A stretch of 64,000 nucleotides of DNA from Rhizobiales bacterium Y(2018) (GCA_005502925.1 SCPD01000001.1:930001-994000), one strand, 5' to 3'; positions 16,031 to 24,619 are shown, counted from the first letter of the stretch. The notes: generated by a model from the sequence alone, not told the origin. Made by a program: numbers and translations.

Positions 16031-16124
16031 GGAGTTCCGCTGTTCTTCCCCTGTAAATCAACAGCGGATTCTGCAGGGGATTTGCAGCGGATCTGCAGGG
16101 AACTACAGGGAATTCCGCGAAATC

Positions 16125-16152
16125 GGCGGAACAGGGATTTTCCCGTTCCGCC
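16125..16152. terminator. Hairpin between convergent genes
   Basis: GGCGGAAC at 16125-16132 pairs with GTTCCGCC at 16145-16152. The inner AGGGA/TCCC can extend the stem. It lies between the convergent beta-propeller gene and msrA. No U-tract follows on either strand, so termination is possible but unproven. Confidence 0.45.
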
Positions 16153-16188
16153 GTCTCTGATGGTTCAGATGTGTCCGCGATTGCAAAC

Positions 16189-16695
16189 CTATTCCGCGGC
16201 CTCACGGCGCGGCAGCACCCAGTTGGGCCGCGGGAAGTGGCAGGTATAGCCGTGCGGATATTTGATCAGATAGTCCTGATGCTCGGGCTCGGCCTCCCAG
16301 AAGTCGCCGGCGGGAGCCACTTCGGTCACGACCTTGCCGGGCCACAGGCCTGAGGCCTCGACATCGGCGATGGTGTCCAGGGCGACGCGCTTCTGCTCAT
16401 CGCTCAGATAATAGATCGCCGAGCGGTAGCCCATGCCGACATCGTTGCCCTGCCGGTTCTTGGTCGTCGGGTCGTGGATCTGGAAGAAATATTCCAGGAT
16501 GCGCCGATAGCTGATCTTATCCGGATCGAAGATGATCTCGAGGCCCTCGGCATGGGTGCCGTGATTGCGATAAGTGGCGTTCTTCACGTCGCCGCCGGTA
16601 TAGCCCACGCGCGTCTTGACGACGCCGGGTTGCCTACGGATCAGATCCTCCATGCCCCAGAAGCAGCCGCCGGCCAGAATAGCTTTCTCGGTCAT
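16189..16695 (-). CDS. msrA: Peptide methionine (S)-S-oxide reductase MsrA
   Basis: The protein has 168 residues. The catalytic motif [11 protein letters not shown] is at the N-terminus, with Cys as nucleophile, followed by RVGYTGG, the Y-R-N-H-G-T-H-A-E substrate region and FFQIHDPTT. It reduces the S-epimer of methionine sulfoxide in proteins using thioredoxin. The C-terminus ([16 protein letters not shown]) is of ordinary length. ATG 16695 overlaps the msrB stop by 1 bp, so the pair is translationally coupled and probably induced together. No signal peptide is present, so it is cytoplasmic. Confidence 0.97.
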   Translation of the reverse strand: MTEKAILAGGCFWGMEDLIRRQPGVVKTRVGYTGGDVKNATYRNHGTHAEGLEIIFDPDKISYRRILEYFFQIHDPTTKNRQGNDVGMGYRSAIYYLSDEQKRVALDTIADVEASGLWPGKVVTEVAPAGDFWEAEPEHQDYLIKYPHGYTCHFPRPNWVLPRREAAE

Positions 16696-17138
16696 CAGAC
16701 TTCCTCCACCTGGTTCAGATACGCGCCATAGCCTTCCCTCTCCATCTCGTCGCGCGGGATGAAGCGCAAGGACGCGGAATTGATGCAATAGCGCAGGCCG
16801 CCCTTGTCGCGCGGGCCGTCGGGGAACACATGGCCCAGATGGCTGTCGCCATGGGCCGAGCGCACCTCGGTGCGGATCATGCCATGCGTGACATCGCGCA
16901 ATTCGTTGACGTTGGCCTCGACGATCGGCTTGGTAAAGCTCGGCCAGCCGCAGCCCGACTCGAACTTATCGGCGGAGGCGAAAAGCGGCTCGCCGGAAAC
17001 GATGTCGACATAGATGCCCGGCTCCTTGTTGTCATTGTATTCGCCGGTGAAGGGGCGCTCGGTGGCGCTTTCCTGGGTCACCTTGTATTGGATGGGCGTG
17101 AGCTTTGCGACGGCTTCCGCGGTCTTACGGTAGCTCAT
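16695..17138 (-). CDS. msrB: Peptide methionine (R)-S-oxide reductase MsrB
   Basis: The protein has 147 residues. It shows the SelR fold: [38 protein letters not shown] and the catalytic [11 protein letters not shown], whose Cys attacks the R-sulfoxide. The Cys in SGCGWPSF is the usual resolving Cys. The two C-x2-C zinc pairs of many MsrB enzymes are absent, so this is the zinc-free form. It is the first gene of the msrB-msrA operon. No signal peptide is present. Confidence 0.96.
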   Translation of the reverse strand: MSYRKTAEAVAKLTPIQYKVTQESATERPFTGEYNDNKEPGIYVDIVSGEPLFASADKFESGCGWPSFTKPIVEANVNELRDVTHGMIRTEVRSAHGDSHLGHVFPDGPRDKGGLRYCINSASLRFIPRDEMEREGYGAYLNQVEEV

Positions 17139-17280
17139 GGCTTCTTACTCCATTCTTTTGATTTGCCGCCCCAATATGGCGTCGGGACGGTGAAATTTCC
17201 AGGCTCTCCTGCCGGTTTCCTGGCACGGGGAGCCGCAAGTACACTCTACGCAGGATACTCCACCCGCGTTACACGCCCTC

Positions 17281-17444
17281 TCCTTCCCCCTTGCGGGGAA
17301 GGTGGTTCCCCGGCCTTGAGCCGGGGAACCGGTTGGGGGTCGGGTGCTGTGGCAGGATTTGCGTAGGGGCAGAGGATTCTGAAAGACCACCCGACCCCCA
17401 CCCCGGTCCTTCGGACCGACCCTCCCCGCAAGGGGGAGGGAAAA
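17281..17444. repeat. Inverted pair of family-A palindromic repeats
   Basis: Two copies of a GC-rich element (17281-17346 and 17386-17444) face each other around a 39-bp spacer. Each contains a CCCGACCCCCACC stretch, a small stem-loop, and CCTCCCCGCAAGGGGGAGGG or its complement. Single copies are at 43491-43562 and 48746-48804. It fills most of the gene-free 17139-17456 stretch between msrB and the flavin monooxygenase; the rest shows nothing notable. Confidence 0.85.
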
Positions 17445-17456
17445 TGTGAAATGGTC

Positions 17457-18710
17457 CTAGCTGGCGCCCGCGCGGTTGACCTGGTCGCGGGCATACCCTG
17501 CCTTGGACGCATAACCGCGCACGATCGCCTCGCGCTCGGCATAGGTCGCGACCTTGTCGATATCATCGAAGCCGTCGGGGGCGCGCGCCTCGACGACGTC
17601 GATCACACCTTCCGGACCGCCGCGGCGGTTGGCGCGGACGATATCGGCGGTGAGCGGCCGGCGCTCGGCGTCGTAGGCTGTGAAGGCCGCCGCGACATCG
17701 GGCGTCGCGGTCAGATGGCGGGCGAGCGCGGCGGCATCGAGAATGGCCTGGCTCGCGCCATTGCTGCCGACCGGATACATGGCATGGGCGGCATCGCCCA
17801 GGAGCGTCACCTGGCCGAAGGACCAGCGCTCGACCGGATCGCGGTCGCAATTGGGATATTCATAAAAGGTGCTGGTGGCCTCGATGATCTTCTTGGGCTC
17901 GATGAACCCTAAGCGGAAGCTGCCTTCGACGAAGGCGCAGGCCTCCTCGATGCGCCCGACCGCGTTCCAGTCCTCGCGGCGCGGCGGCGGCCCGCTGCCG
18001 TCGGCGATGCGCGCCATGATCGCCCAGTTGGTGAGGCGCCGCGCCGGTTCAGCCGGATCATGGTGGATCGGGTAGAAGACGAATTTCGCGGCATTGCCGC
18101 CGGCGATGATCATGGTGCGGCCGTCCTCATGAACGGGCCAGGCGGTCGCGCCGCGCCACAACATGATGCCGCTCCACAGAAGCGGCCCCTCATTCGGATA
18201 GAAGAGCGCCCGCACGCACGAATGAATGCCGTCGGCGCCGATGATCCCGTCGCCCGTCGCCTCGAAACGTTCGCCGGCACGGTTTTCGAGGACAGCGGTC
18301 ACCTTGCCTCGCCCGTCGGCGAGGTCAACAAAACGCCGGTCGGCGTGGAGACGTCGTGATCCGAGACGCGCGAGCACCGCCTTGAGCAGGACGCCATGCA
18401 ACTTGCCGCGATGGATGCTGATCTGCGGCACGTCATAACCCGCATCGAGACCGCGCAATTCGCGCCACACCACCTGGCCGTGGCGGTTCTGATAGATGAG
18501 CTCGCGGGTGCGGATGCCGGCTTCATCGAGCGCCGGCAACAGGCCGAGCGCGGCCAGCTCCTTCACCGCATGCGGCAGGAGATTGATGCCGACGCCGAGC
18601 TCGCGCAGTTCCTGGCTTTGCTCGAAGAGCTCGACCTCGATGCCGGCCTTGTGCAAAGCGAGCGCGGTGACGAGGCCGCCAATGCCGCCGCCGATGATGA
18701 GGAGCTTCAT
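17457..18710 (-). CDS. FAD-dependent monooxygenase (PHBH-fold, PhzS-like)
   Basis: The protein has 417 residues. Class A flavoprotein monooxygenase motifs are present in order: LLIIGGGIGGLVTALAL at the N-terminus (dinucleotide binding), GADGIHSCVR in the middle (the DG motif) and VTLLGDAAHAMYPVGSNGAS (the GD motif). These enzymes hydroxylate aromatic or related rings with NAD(P)H and O2. ATG 18710 has AGGAG upstream; GTG 18711 would overlap it. The overall pattern resembles PhzS/salicylate hydroxylase-like proteins, but the substrate cannot be given. The TetR gene upstream is on the same strand. Confidence 0.9.
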   Translation of the reverse strand: MKLLIIGGGIGGLVTALALHKAGIEVELFEQSQELRELGVGINLLPHAVKELAALGLLPALDEAGIRTRELIYQNRHGQVVWRELRGLDAGYDVPQISIHRGKLHGVLLKAVLARLGSRRLHADRRFVDLADGRGKVTAVLENRAGERFEATGDGIIGADGIHSCVRALFYPNEGPLLWSGIMLWRGATAWPVHEDGRTMIIAGGNAAKFVFYPIHHDPAEPARRLTNWAIMARIADGSGPPPRREDWNAVGRIEEACAFVEGSFRLGFIEPKKIIEATSTFYEYPNCDRDPVERWSFGQVTLLGDAAHAMYPVGSNGASQAILDAAALARHLTATPDVAAAFTAYDAERRPLTADIVRANRRGGPEGVIDVVEARAPDGFDDIDKVATYAEREAIVRGYASKAGYARDQVNRAGAS

Positions 18711-18822
18711 CACATCTCCTGCTGATCCGGACCGTCCGTGGTCGAATCATACAGGGATGGGGGTCGATCTCAAGGTCACGGATGGTCAAGCTGGAGCGTG
18801 GGCGAAACGCAGTCCTGATGGG

Positions 18823-18864
18823 CGCTTCGAGGCCCGCCTTCGGCGGGCACCTCAGCGTGAGGGG
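18823..18864. repeat. Family-C palindromic repeat
   Basis: The element contains GCCCGCCTTCGGCGGGC as a stem-loop followed by ACCTCAGCGTGAGGGG. Close copies are at 24794-24832 and 39018-39059, with a related inverted form at 38944-38990. It abuts the TetR gene stop codon. Confidence 0.8.
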
Positions 18865-18865
18865 T

Positions 18866-19465
18866 TCAAATCGGATCGATCCCGCTCACCAGCAGCGCCG
18901 CCAGGTTCTCGATCGCCGCGGCCTGGGGCATGCGGCCGCGGTTCGTGTCGAGCGACAGCGCTTCCGCGGCACCAACGATGCCGACGCAGCGCTGGCGCAG
19001 CGCCTTGCGGGCGAGTTTCGAAAACGGCGCCAGCGCATCGGCGAAGATGCCGACACAATTGTCGAGCAGGTCGCGCTGGACGGCGCCCATCTGCGCGTCC
19101 CCCATCAAGGCGCCGGCGATGGCATGGCCTTCCGGCCCCCAATTGGAATGACAGGTCATGTAAGCGCGGGCGATGACGCGCGCGACCTCGTCCAGCGCGC
19201 GGCCCTTGACCGCGAGGCTTTCCTGAAGTGCGCGCACCTGCTGCTCATCGATCTGGCGATAGAGTGCCACGAGGAGGCCCGAACGCGTCTCGAAATGCTC
19301 ATAGGTGATGGGCTTGCTGACGCCGGCGCGCTCGGCGAGATAGCCGAGGGTCAGCGCATCGGGCCCCTCTTCACGCACGATGGCGAGCGCGGTCTCGAGC
19401 AACTGCTCGCGCCGCGCCTCCTTGGTCATACGCCGCTTGGTCTCGCTCTTTTCGGCCACCGCCAT
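18866..19465 (-). CDS. TetR-family transcriptional regulator
   Basis: The protein has 199 residues. The N-terminal helix-turn-helix is clear (RREQLLETALAIVREEGPDALTLGYLAERAGVSKPITYEHFETR), and the C-terminal ligand domain is all-helical with YMTCHSNWGPEGHAIAGALMGD. ATG 19465 is chosen because AGGTG lies 6 nt upstream; GTG 19474 falls within that ribosome site. It is divergent from two saccharopine-dehydrogenase-like genes, and a 21-bp palindrome lies between, so it probably represses them and itself. Confidence 0.92.
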   Translation of the reverse strand: MAVAEKSETKRRMTKEARREQLLETALAIVREEGPDALTLGYLAERAGVSKPITYEHFETRSGLLVALYRQIDEQQVRALQESLAVKGRALDEVARVIARAYMTCHSNWGPEGHAIAGALMGDAQMGAVQRDLLDNCVGIFADALAPFSKLARKALRQRCVGIVGAAEALSLDTNRGRMPQAAAIENLAALLVSGIDPI

Positions 19466-19530
19466 TTTCGTCACCTATTCGCGAAAGCCCCTTGACGAAG
19501 CTGATCGCCGTCACCATAACCTACTATTCG

Positions 19531-19551
19531 TAAGTTACTAATTGTAGCTTA
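19531..19551. promoter_or_regulatory. TetR operator palindrome
   Basis: TAAGTTAC-TAATT-GTAGCTTA has 8-bp arms with one mismatch around 5 bp. It is centrally placed between the TetR gene (start 19465) and the plus-strand gene (start 19599). It sits in a locally AT-rich patch typical of promoters. Confidence 0.65.
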
Positions 19552-19598
19552 TCAGACGTAGGCCGCGCCGGCAAGGCGTATCATTGGAGGGACACATC

Positions 19599-20615
19599 AT
19601 GTCACGTTCTCAGCTGCCGGTTCTGATCATCGGCGGATCCGGCGTCGTCGGCGCACAGGCCGCGGCCACGCTCCGCAAGCTCCATCCCGATCTGCCGATC
19701 ATCATCGGCGGGCGCGACCTGGCGCGGGCGCAGAAGACGGCCCACGGGCTCGGCAAGGCATCGGCCGTCGTCGTCGATCTTGCCCGCCGTGACCTTGGCC
19801 TGGAGGCGACGCTGCTCGGCGCGATCGCCCTCTTCGTCAAGGACCACACGCTCAATTCCATGCGCTACGCGCTCGACCACAAGGTGCCTTATGTCGATCT
19901 CTCCAGCGGCACTTTCGAGATCGGCCCGGGAGCGGCGCTTTATATCCATCATCCCGACCGGGCGCCGATCCTGATGGCGAGCCACTGGCTGGCGGGTGCG
20001 GCGGTATTCCCCACGCTGCAACTGGCGGCGGCCTATGACAGCATCGCCTCGATCCGCGTCGGCGTGGTGCTCGATGAAGAGGATATGGGTGGGCCCGCGG
20101 CGGCGGCCGACTATGAACGGCTGACCTCGGTCGCACCGGCGGTGCTGACGATCCAAGGCGGCGAGACGCATTATGTGACGGGTGAGGAGGCCAAGGCCAC
20201 GGTCAGAAGCGTCGACGGCGCCCTCGTCGCCGCGCAGGCCTATTCGCCCTTCGACGTGCTGAGCCTGCACGCCGCCACAAGCGCACAAGCGATCCGCTTC
20301 GATCTCGTCTATGGCCAGTCGGCCAGCCGGCGGCGCGGCGCGCCCTTCTCGACCGAGACCATCATCGACATCGCCGGTGTTAAGAAGGACGGAACGAGCG
20401 GCACGTCGCATCTCGAGATCGTGCACCCGCAAGGCCAGGCGCCGCTGACGGCGCTCGGCGTCGCACTCGGCATCGAGGCGCTTCTGGGCCTGCGCGGCGA
20501 GGCGCCGGCGTCGGGACTCTATCTGCCGGAAACGCTGATCGAACCCGATTATTATGTCGCGCAGATGAAGGCGTTCGGCACGGTGTTCAGCGCCGTGACG
20601 GAGGGAGGGCACTGA
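19599..20615 (+). CDS. Saccharopine dehydrogenase-like NAD(P)-binding protein, copy 1
   Basis: The protein has 338 residues. The Rossmann start is PVLIIGGSGVVGAQAAATL, followed by IIIGGRDLARA and VVDLARRD, the pattern of the saccharopine dehydrogenase NADP-binding domain. The C-terminal half carries EVLD-like beta-strand segments and ends LPETLIEPDYYVAQMKAFG. ATG 19599 follows GGAGG by 8 nt; TTG 19584 is unlikely. The next gene is a paralogue starting 1 nt after the stop. Reaction unknown; an NAD(P)-linked oxidoreductase is likely. The divergent TetR presumably represses it. Confidence 0.85.
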   Translation: MSRSQLPVLIIGGSGVVGAQAAATLRKLHPDLPIIIGGRDLARAQKTAHGLGKASAVVVDLARRDLGLEATLLGAIALFVKDHTLNSMRYALDHKVPYVDLSSGTFEIGPGAALYIHHPDRAPILMASHWLAGAAVFPTLQLAAAYDSIASIRVGVVLDEEDMGGPAAAADYERLTSVAPAVLTIQGGETHYVTGEEAKATVRSVDGALVAAQAYSPFDVLSLHAATSAQAIRFDLVYGQSASRRRGAPFSTETIIDIAGVKKDGTSGTSHLEIVHPQGQAPLTALGVALGIEALLGLRGEAPASGLYLPETLIEPDYYVAQMKAFGTVFSAVTEGGH

Positions 20616-20616
20616 C

Positions 20617-21621
20617 ATGACCAACGCCGCCTCCCTTCCCCCGGCTTTGATCCTCGGCGCCACCGGCAGTCTCGGCGTGCGCACCGTGCGGATGCTGCGC
20701 CGGCTTCATCCCGAGCTGCCCCTCGTTCTCGCCGCGCGCGACATGGAAAAGGCGGACGCACTGGCGCGGGACGTCGGCCATGCGACGACCACTCCGGTGG
20801 ACATCACCGCGCCCGGCCTGGGCCTCGATCCTGCCGCCCGGCACAGCATCGTGGTGACGGCCTTGCGCGATCTCTCCCTCAACAGCGTGCGTTATGCGCG
20901 CGACCAGGGCATTCCCTATGTCGCGCTCTCCGACGGTGTGTTCGAGCTGGGCCCGCTCATCGCGCATCATGCCCACAATGCCAAAGCGGCGCCCATCCTG
21001 CTGCTCGGCCACAGCAATGGCGGCGTGCCGACGCTGGCGGCGTTGCATTTCGCGAGCGAATTCGAGACCGTCGAGGCCATCGAGCTCGGCCTGCTGTTCG
21101 ATCCGGGCGATCCCTTCGGCGCCGCCTCCGCCAAGGACCTCGAACGCATCAACCACATCGGCCCCCGGCCGCTGGTCAAGGAAGACGGACAATGGCAATG
21201 GGCGGAGCAGCCGCTCGCGACGCGATCCTTTACGAGTATCGACGGCACGTCGCATGAGGCGCATGCGGCGGGACTGCAGGACGTCCTGAGCCTCGGCTCG
21301 GCGACCCAGGCGGCGCGTATCCGCATCGACCTCGCCGGGGGCCTCACCGCCGCCGCTAAACGAGGTGGATCGCCGTCGGTCGAGGTCATCATCGAGATCA
21401 CCGGAACGAAGAAGACAGGGGAGACCGGGCGGTTCAGATATGAGCTGGTCGATCCGGAGGGTTATGCGGCGATGAGCGCACGCGGGGTGGCGGTTGCGAT
21501 TGAGTGCCTGTTGGGACTTGGCACGAGGCAAGCGCCCAGATCGGGGCTCTTCCTGCCCGAGACACTGATTGAACCGGGATATCTGATGCGGCGGCTGGAG
21601 GTGTTCAGAGTGACTATCTAG
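20617..21621 (+). CDS. Saccharopine dehydrogenase-like NAD(P)-binding protein, copy 2
   Basis: The protein has 334 residues, clearly homologous along its whole length to the preceding gene. It begins with PALILGATGSLGVRTVRMLRR, has the shared GIPYVALSDGVFELGP and ends LPETLIEPGYLMRRLEVF. The two copies share LNSxRYAxD and DVLSLxxAT segments but differ at most positions, so the duplication is old. The stop and start are separated by one base (TGACATG), implying coupled translation and possibly a heterodimer. This is the last gene before an AT-rich insert. Confidence 0.85.
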   Translation: MTNAASLPPALILGATGSLGVRTVRMLRRLHPELPLVLAARDMEKADALARDVGHATTTPVDITAPGLGLDPAARHSIVVTALRDLSLNSVRYARDQGIPYVALSDGVFELGPLIAHHAHNAKAAPILLLGHSNGGVPTLAALHFASEFETVEAIELGLLFDPGDPFGAASAKDLERINHIGPRPLVKEDGQWQWAEQPLATRSFTSIDGTSHEAHAAGLQDVLSLGSATQAARIRIDLAGGLTAAAKRGGSPSVEVIIEITGTKKTGETGRFRYELVDPEGYAAMSARGVAVAIECLLGLGTRQAPRSGLFLPETLIEPGYLMRRLEVFRVTI

Positions 21622-21650
21622 GAATTGCTCCAATGCCAAGTCAGGCCGAT

Positions 21651-21664
21651 ACAATGATCATTGT
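21651..21664. promoter_or_regulatory. Perfect 14-bp palindrome in AT-rich gap
   Basis: ACAATGATCATTGT is fully self-complementary. It lies 30 bp after the saccharopine-dehydrogenase pair and 252 bp before the phosphorylase-GHKL gene. The rest of the 294-bp gap is AT-richer than the neighbourhood and holds no convincing gene. It could be an operator or part of a junction; there is no further evidence. Confidence 0.3.
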
Positions 21665-21915
21665 CACCTGCAGTATTTGTTTCCACCCAAACTATTTTTT
21701 TGTCAAAGCCAATTGTTGCCTGACGGACACAGTGACTTCCTCAGCGCCTCATCCCCAGATATCCGCCAGATCTCGACGCGACGGAGCCCCTCGACTAAGA
21801 TAATCATCCAACACCAGACTTGCGAAGGGGCAGTCGGCCATTATCGCGGTATTACACTTGCGACTATCTTGAGCACGAGGCTAGACTGAAGGGAACTGGC
21901 ACAAGGAGAAATACC

Positions 21916-23445
21916 GTGTCCCACCAAGCAATTCGCATTGCCAGTGTTAAACGTGCCTTAGAAAATAACTATGTCTTATTACTTACCACCAACTCTGTTG
22001 AAAAGCAGGCAATAGCTGAACTAATACAAGATAGCACACCGGCCATCATTCCTCCATCACACACAGGTTGCCAACTGGGTCGAATTGGGGAACGGTTCGT
22101 CCTCCACGTGAGCGGCACGAGTGGCGCGCAGTCGGAGCGCACCATAGGGCGAATTACGAGAAATTTGCTGAATGACCCCCTCATTGCGAAACCTGTATTG
22201 GTCTTGGTAATCGGATTTGGTTGGGGCAATCCGAATAAGGTTCAGCCTGGCGACATTGTAGTTGCAGACAAGATTTGTGCTGTCAATCACACGCGTTATC
22301 AAGGCAACAAGATTGAGTATCGTACCAAGGTCTGGGAGAGTCCAATCAACGACTTGGCAATTCTCCTTGAATCAAAGGCGAATGAATCCAACAATTCAGA
22401 GCTAAACATCCTTACAGGGGCACTAGCGTCTGGGGAAACGTACTACGCCGCCGCGGGAGCACGTGACGAATTGCTGTCTCAGGTCCCTTTTGTGTTGGGC
22501 GGAGAGATGGAGGCCTATGACCTCGTGCCTGAGCTTCAGGGAATTCCTTGGCTTGTGATCAAAGGAATCTCCGATGATGCGGGAGACACTACAAATAGAT
22601 CATCTCAGCCATACGCCGCAAAGCGAGCGTCATCACTCACAGCGGAACTCCTAAGCAAATTGAGCGCCCGCGGTGACATTCTTCCTCATCGGGAAGATGA
22701 ATCGGCAGCAAATCTCAATGACGCTCTCATTGGCCAAAGTATTCTTATCACTCAGCCAGATGACCAGACTCAACGCCTCAACGATCATCTCAATGATTAT
22801 TTTGGGCCGCAAATTAGTCGCCGCCTGAGTCGTTATAGTGCGGATAGGATGCCCGAGATGAATCTAGCACGTCCATTCACCGATTTTCTTCTGGAACTTG
22901 CCCAGAATTCGATTCGGCATGGAGGCTCGAGTCATATCTCAATTAGTTTCAATGATAAGTCGGTGGTGTTTAGTGATGACGGTCAACCGTTCGATATATC
23001 TAAACTCGCTGGAGACCGAGGTGGAAATAGAGCTTGGCGCCGCTTCGAAAGATTTCTTCAGGGTAGCGATATTGCCGTGATATTGGATAGATCAAACAAA
23101 GAGGGAAACACCTACAGATTTGAACTGAACTACCTTTCTAAAGAGCTGCGCTATGCACGCGAGAACTGTCAGGTAGAGATAATATCAGCAACCATCCGAA
23201 CATCTGGCAGGGGCGTCGATCGACTCGCATATCGCACGGAATGCGATAGTCTCTACTTTGACGTGACCAATATATTTATGATGTCTCGCCGCCTGGATCT
23301 AATTGAAGAAATCGGAAAAATCCTAAATATGGGGAAAGGAATTTTCATTGCTTGTCACGACGAAGAGAATAAACTCTTCTTCGAGGATAGTCTATCTAGC
23401 TTCCCAACTTCAAAGCTCAAAGTGTTCATAGCAAGTGACGATTAG
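21916..23445 (+). CDS. Nucleoside phosphorylase/nucleosidase domain fused to GHKL ATPase domain; candidate immune effector
   Basis: The protein has 509 residues, starting at GTG 21916, 8 nt after AAGGAG. Residues about 17-250 form a PNP/MTAN-type domain: LLLTTNSVEKQAI, then IGFGWGNPNKVQPGDIVVAD, GALASGETYY, GGEMEAYDL (ribose-binding Met-Glu at 198-199) and WLVIKGISDDAGD (catalytic-type Asp220). Residues about 315-425 form a GHKL ATPase: LLELAQNSIRHGG is the N-box and VVFSDDGQPFD the G1 box. No phosphoacceptor-His dimerisation helix is obvious. The last 80 or so residues resemble a STAS-like (DUF4325-type) tail, a weak call. Related phosphorylase domains are ATP-cleaving effectors in phage defence (Detocs and others). 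Base and codon use are far AT-richer than on both sides, indicating recent transfer. The defence role is an inference. Confidence 0.85.
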   Translation: MSHQAIRIASVKRALENNYVLLLTTNSVEKQAIAELIQDSTPAIIPPSHTGCQLGRIGERFVLHVSGTSGAQSERTIGRITRNLLNDPLIAKPVLVLVIGFGWGNPNKVQPGDIVVADKICAVNHTRYQGNKIEYRTKVWESPINDLAILLESKANESNNSELNILTGALASGETYYAAAGARDELLSQVPFVLGGEMEAYDLVPELQGIPWLVIKGISDDAGDTTNRSSQPYAAKRASSLTAELLSKLSARGDILPHREDESAANLNDALIGQSILITQPDDQTQRLNDHLNDYFGPQISRRLSRYSADRMPEMNLARPFTDFLLELAQNSIRHGGSSHISISFNDKSVVFSDDGQPFDISKLAGDRGGNRAWRRFERFLQGSDIAVILDRSNKEGNTYRFELNYLSKELRYARENCQVEIISATIRTSGRGVDRLAYRTECDSLYFDVTNIFMMSRRLDLIEEIGKILNMGKGIFIACHDEENKLFFEDSLSSFPTSKLKVFIASDD

Positions 23446-23450
23446 ACTCC

Positions 23451-24419
23451 TCAATCTTGTTCAAACGCATACTCCGCAGTCGTTTGACACGTAAGCCAAA
23501 ATCTCGCTTCCCCCCACTCAAGCTTTCGCCGAAGCCACCTCGGCTGTGCCGGCAGAATGAACCCCGGCACCTCATCCGTCATCTGGAAACAAAATCGCTT
23601 GGGCAGGTCCGTGTAGAGAGACCGCGGCGGCCGCCAGCCGGTCATCCGCTTGATCTCGCAGCCGGTCTCATAGTCGTGATACCAGACGCGGGTGATGCCG
23701 CAGAGATGGATCAGCACATGCAGCGTCGCGGCCAGGACCGCCTCGCTCCACATGGCGGTGTGGGGTGCCAGCGCGGTCTCGACATAGGTCTCGAGCCTGT
23801 CCCGGTAGGCCGGCTCCCAGTAGCGGCCGGCCCGATCTGCGAGAGCGTATCCTAAACTCTCTCTGGCATTGCGGATCCAGTCGCTCTGCACCTCCTCGAT
23901 CAGCGCTTCGCCGGAGGCGAAGTCGATGTCGATGCGGGACCAGGCCATGGTGAGGCGCGGACCGATATTCACCGGATGATAGTCGGCGGCGAAAGGCATC
24001 TCCTTGGCATCGGGAATGAGTCGGTAATATTCGGCATTATGCGCATGCGGAAAATTGAGCTGCAGCACGAGCTGGCGGCGCGGCCGCGAGATCTGGTGCC
24101 AGCGCCGGTCACGCCGGTCCCTGGATCCCCAGAGAGCGAAGGTCACGACATAGGTCTGGGTCTCATAGGGCCAGAGATTGACGAGATCATCGCGGTGGAG
24201 GAAGCCGTCGCCCTTGGCGGCGACCAGCGCCTTGATCAGGGGACGGTCGAGGAGACGGCCATAGCGGCTCGCCCGCAAATCCCGGATGGCAAGGCGCGGC
24301 TGCAGAATATCCTCCAGCAGCATCGCGGCATAACGGTCCTTGTAATAACGGAACAGCAGACGGTGCGGCTGGTGGATGGCCTGCACACCTTCCGGGATGA
24401 TGAAATCACGGCCGATCAT
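23451..24419 (-). CDS. Conserved protein of unknown function, paralogue 1
   Basis: The protein has 322 residues, rich in Trp, Tyr and Arg and without signal peptide or membrane helix. The best conserved stretches between it and the paralogue at 25323 are RLLFRYYKDRYAAMLLED, RPLIKALVAAKGDG, SGEALIEEVQSDWIR, EAVLAATLHVLIHL, PPRSLYTDLPKRFCF and FILPAQPRWLRRKLE. EEVQSDW recalls the EEIQSDW motif of large phage/plasmid polyvalent proteins, a loose resemblance only. ATG 24419 (MIGRD) matches MIDRD in the paralogue; the frame is open further to GTG 24521, but that part is not conserved. The ribosome site is weak. It ends 5 bp from the phosphorylase-GHKL gene, convergent. Confidence 0.75.
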   Translation of the reverse strand: MIGRDFIIPEGVQAIHQPHRLLFRYYKDRYAAMLLEDILQPRLAIRDLRASRYGRLLDRPLIKALVAAKGDGFLHRDDLVNLWPYETQTYVVTFALWGSRDRRDRRWHQISRPRRQLVLQLNFPHAHNAEYYRLIPDAKEMPFAADYHPVNIGPRLTMAWSRIDIDFASGEALIEEVQSDWIRNARESLGYALADRAGRYWEPAYRDRLETYVETALAPHTAMWSEAVLAATLHVLIHLCGITRVWYHDYETGCEIKRMTGWRPPRSLYTDLPKRFCFQMTDEVPGFILPAQPRWLRRKLEWGEARFWLTCQTTAEYAFEQD

Positions 24420-24619
24420 TGTCGTTGTCCAATAGCCCGCCTGCTCCGCGGCCTGGGACGGCGCGGAGTTGGGCGCGACATGACGGGGCCAGCGCGCAAA
24501 AGCGCGCGGCCGGGCCGTCACGGGTTCAGAATTTCAGAAGGTGAAAAGTGGCATGCCGCATCGGGCCGGAGCGCCTGAAGCCTCAAGGACAGCCGATCGG
24601 GATGCGGAACGGTGAGAGG

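Noticed and set aside
16050-16120. Short TGCAGGG-type direct repeats after the beta-propeller genes
   Set aside because: The units are irregular and few; I could not define a repeat element or function.
21655-21802. Small ORF of about 49 codons before the phosphorylase-GHKL gene
   Set aside because: No ribosome site and no recognisable features; position overlaps the palindrome and AT-rich spacer.
23451-24419. Unknown paralogue 1 as a second component of a phosphorylase-GHKL defence system
   Set aside because: It is convergent, GC-rich like the host, and has a paralogue not linked to the insert, so it is more likely a resident gene.
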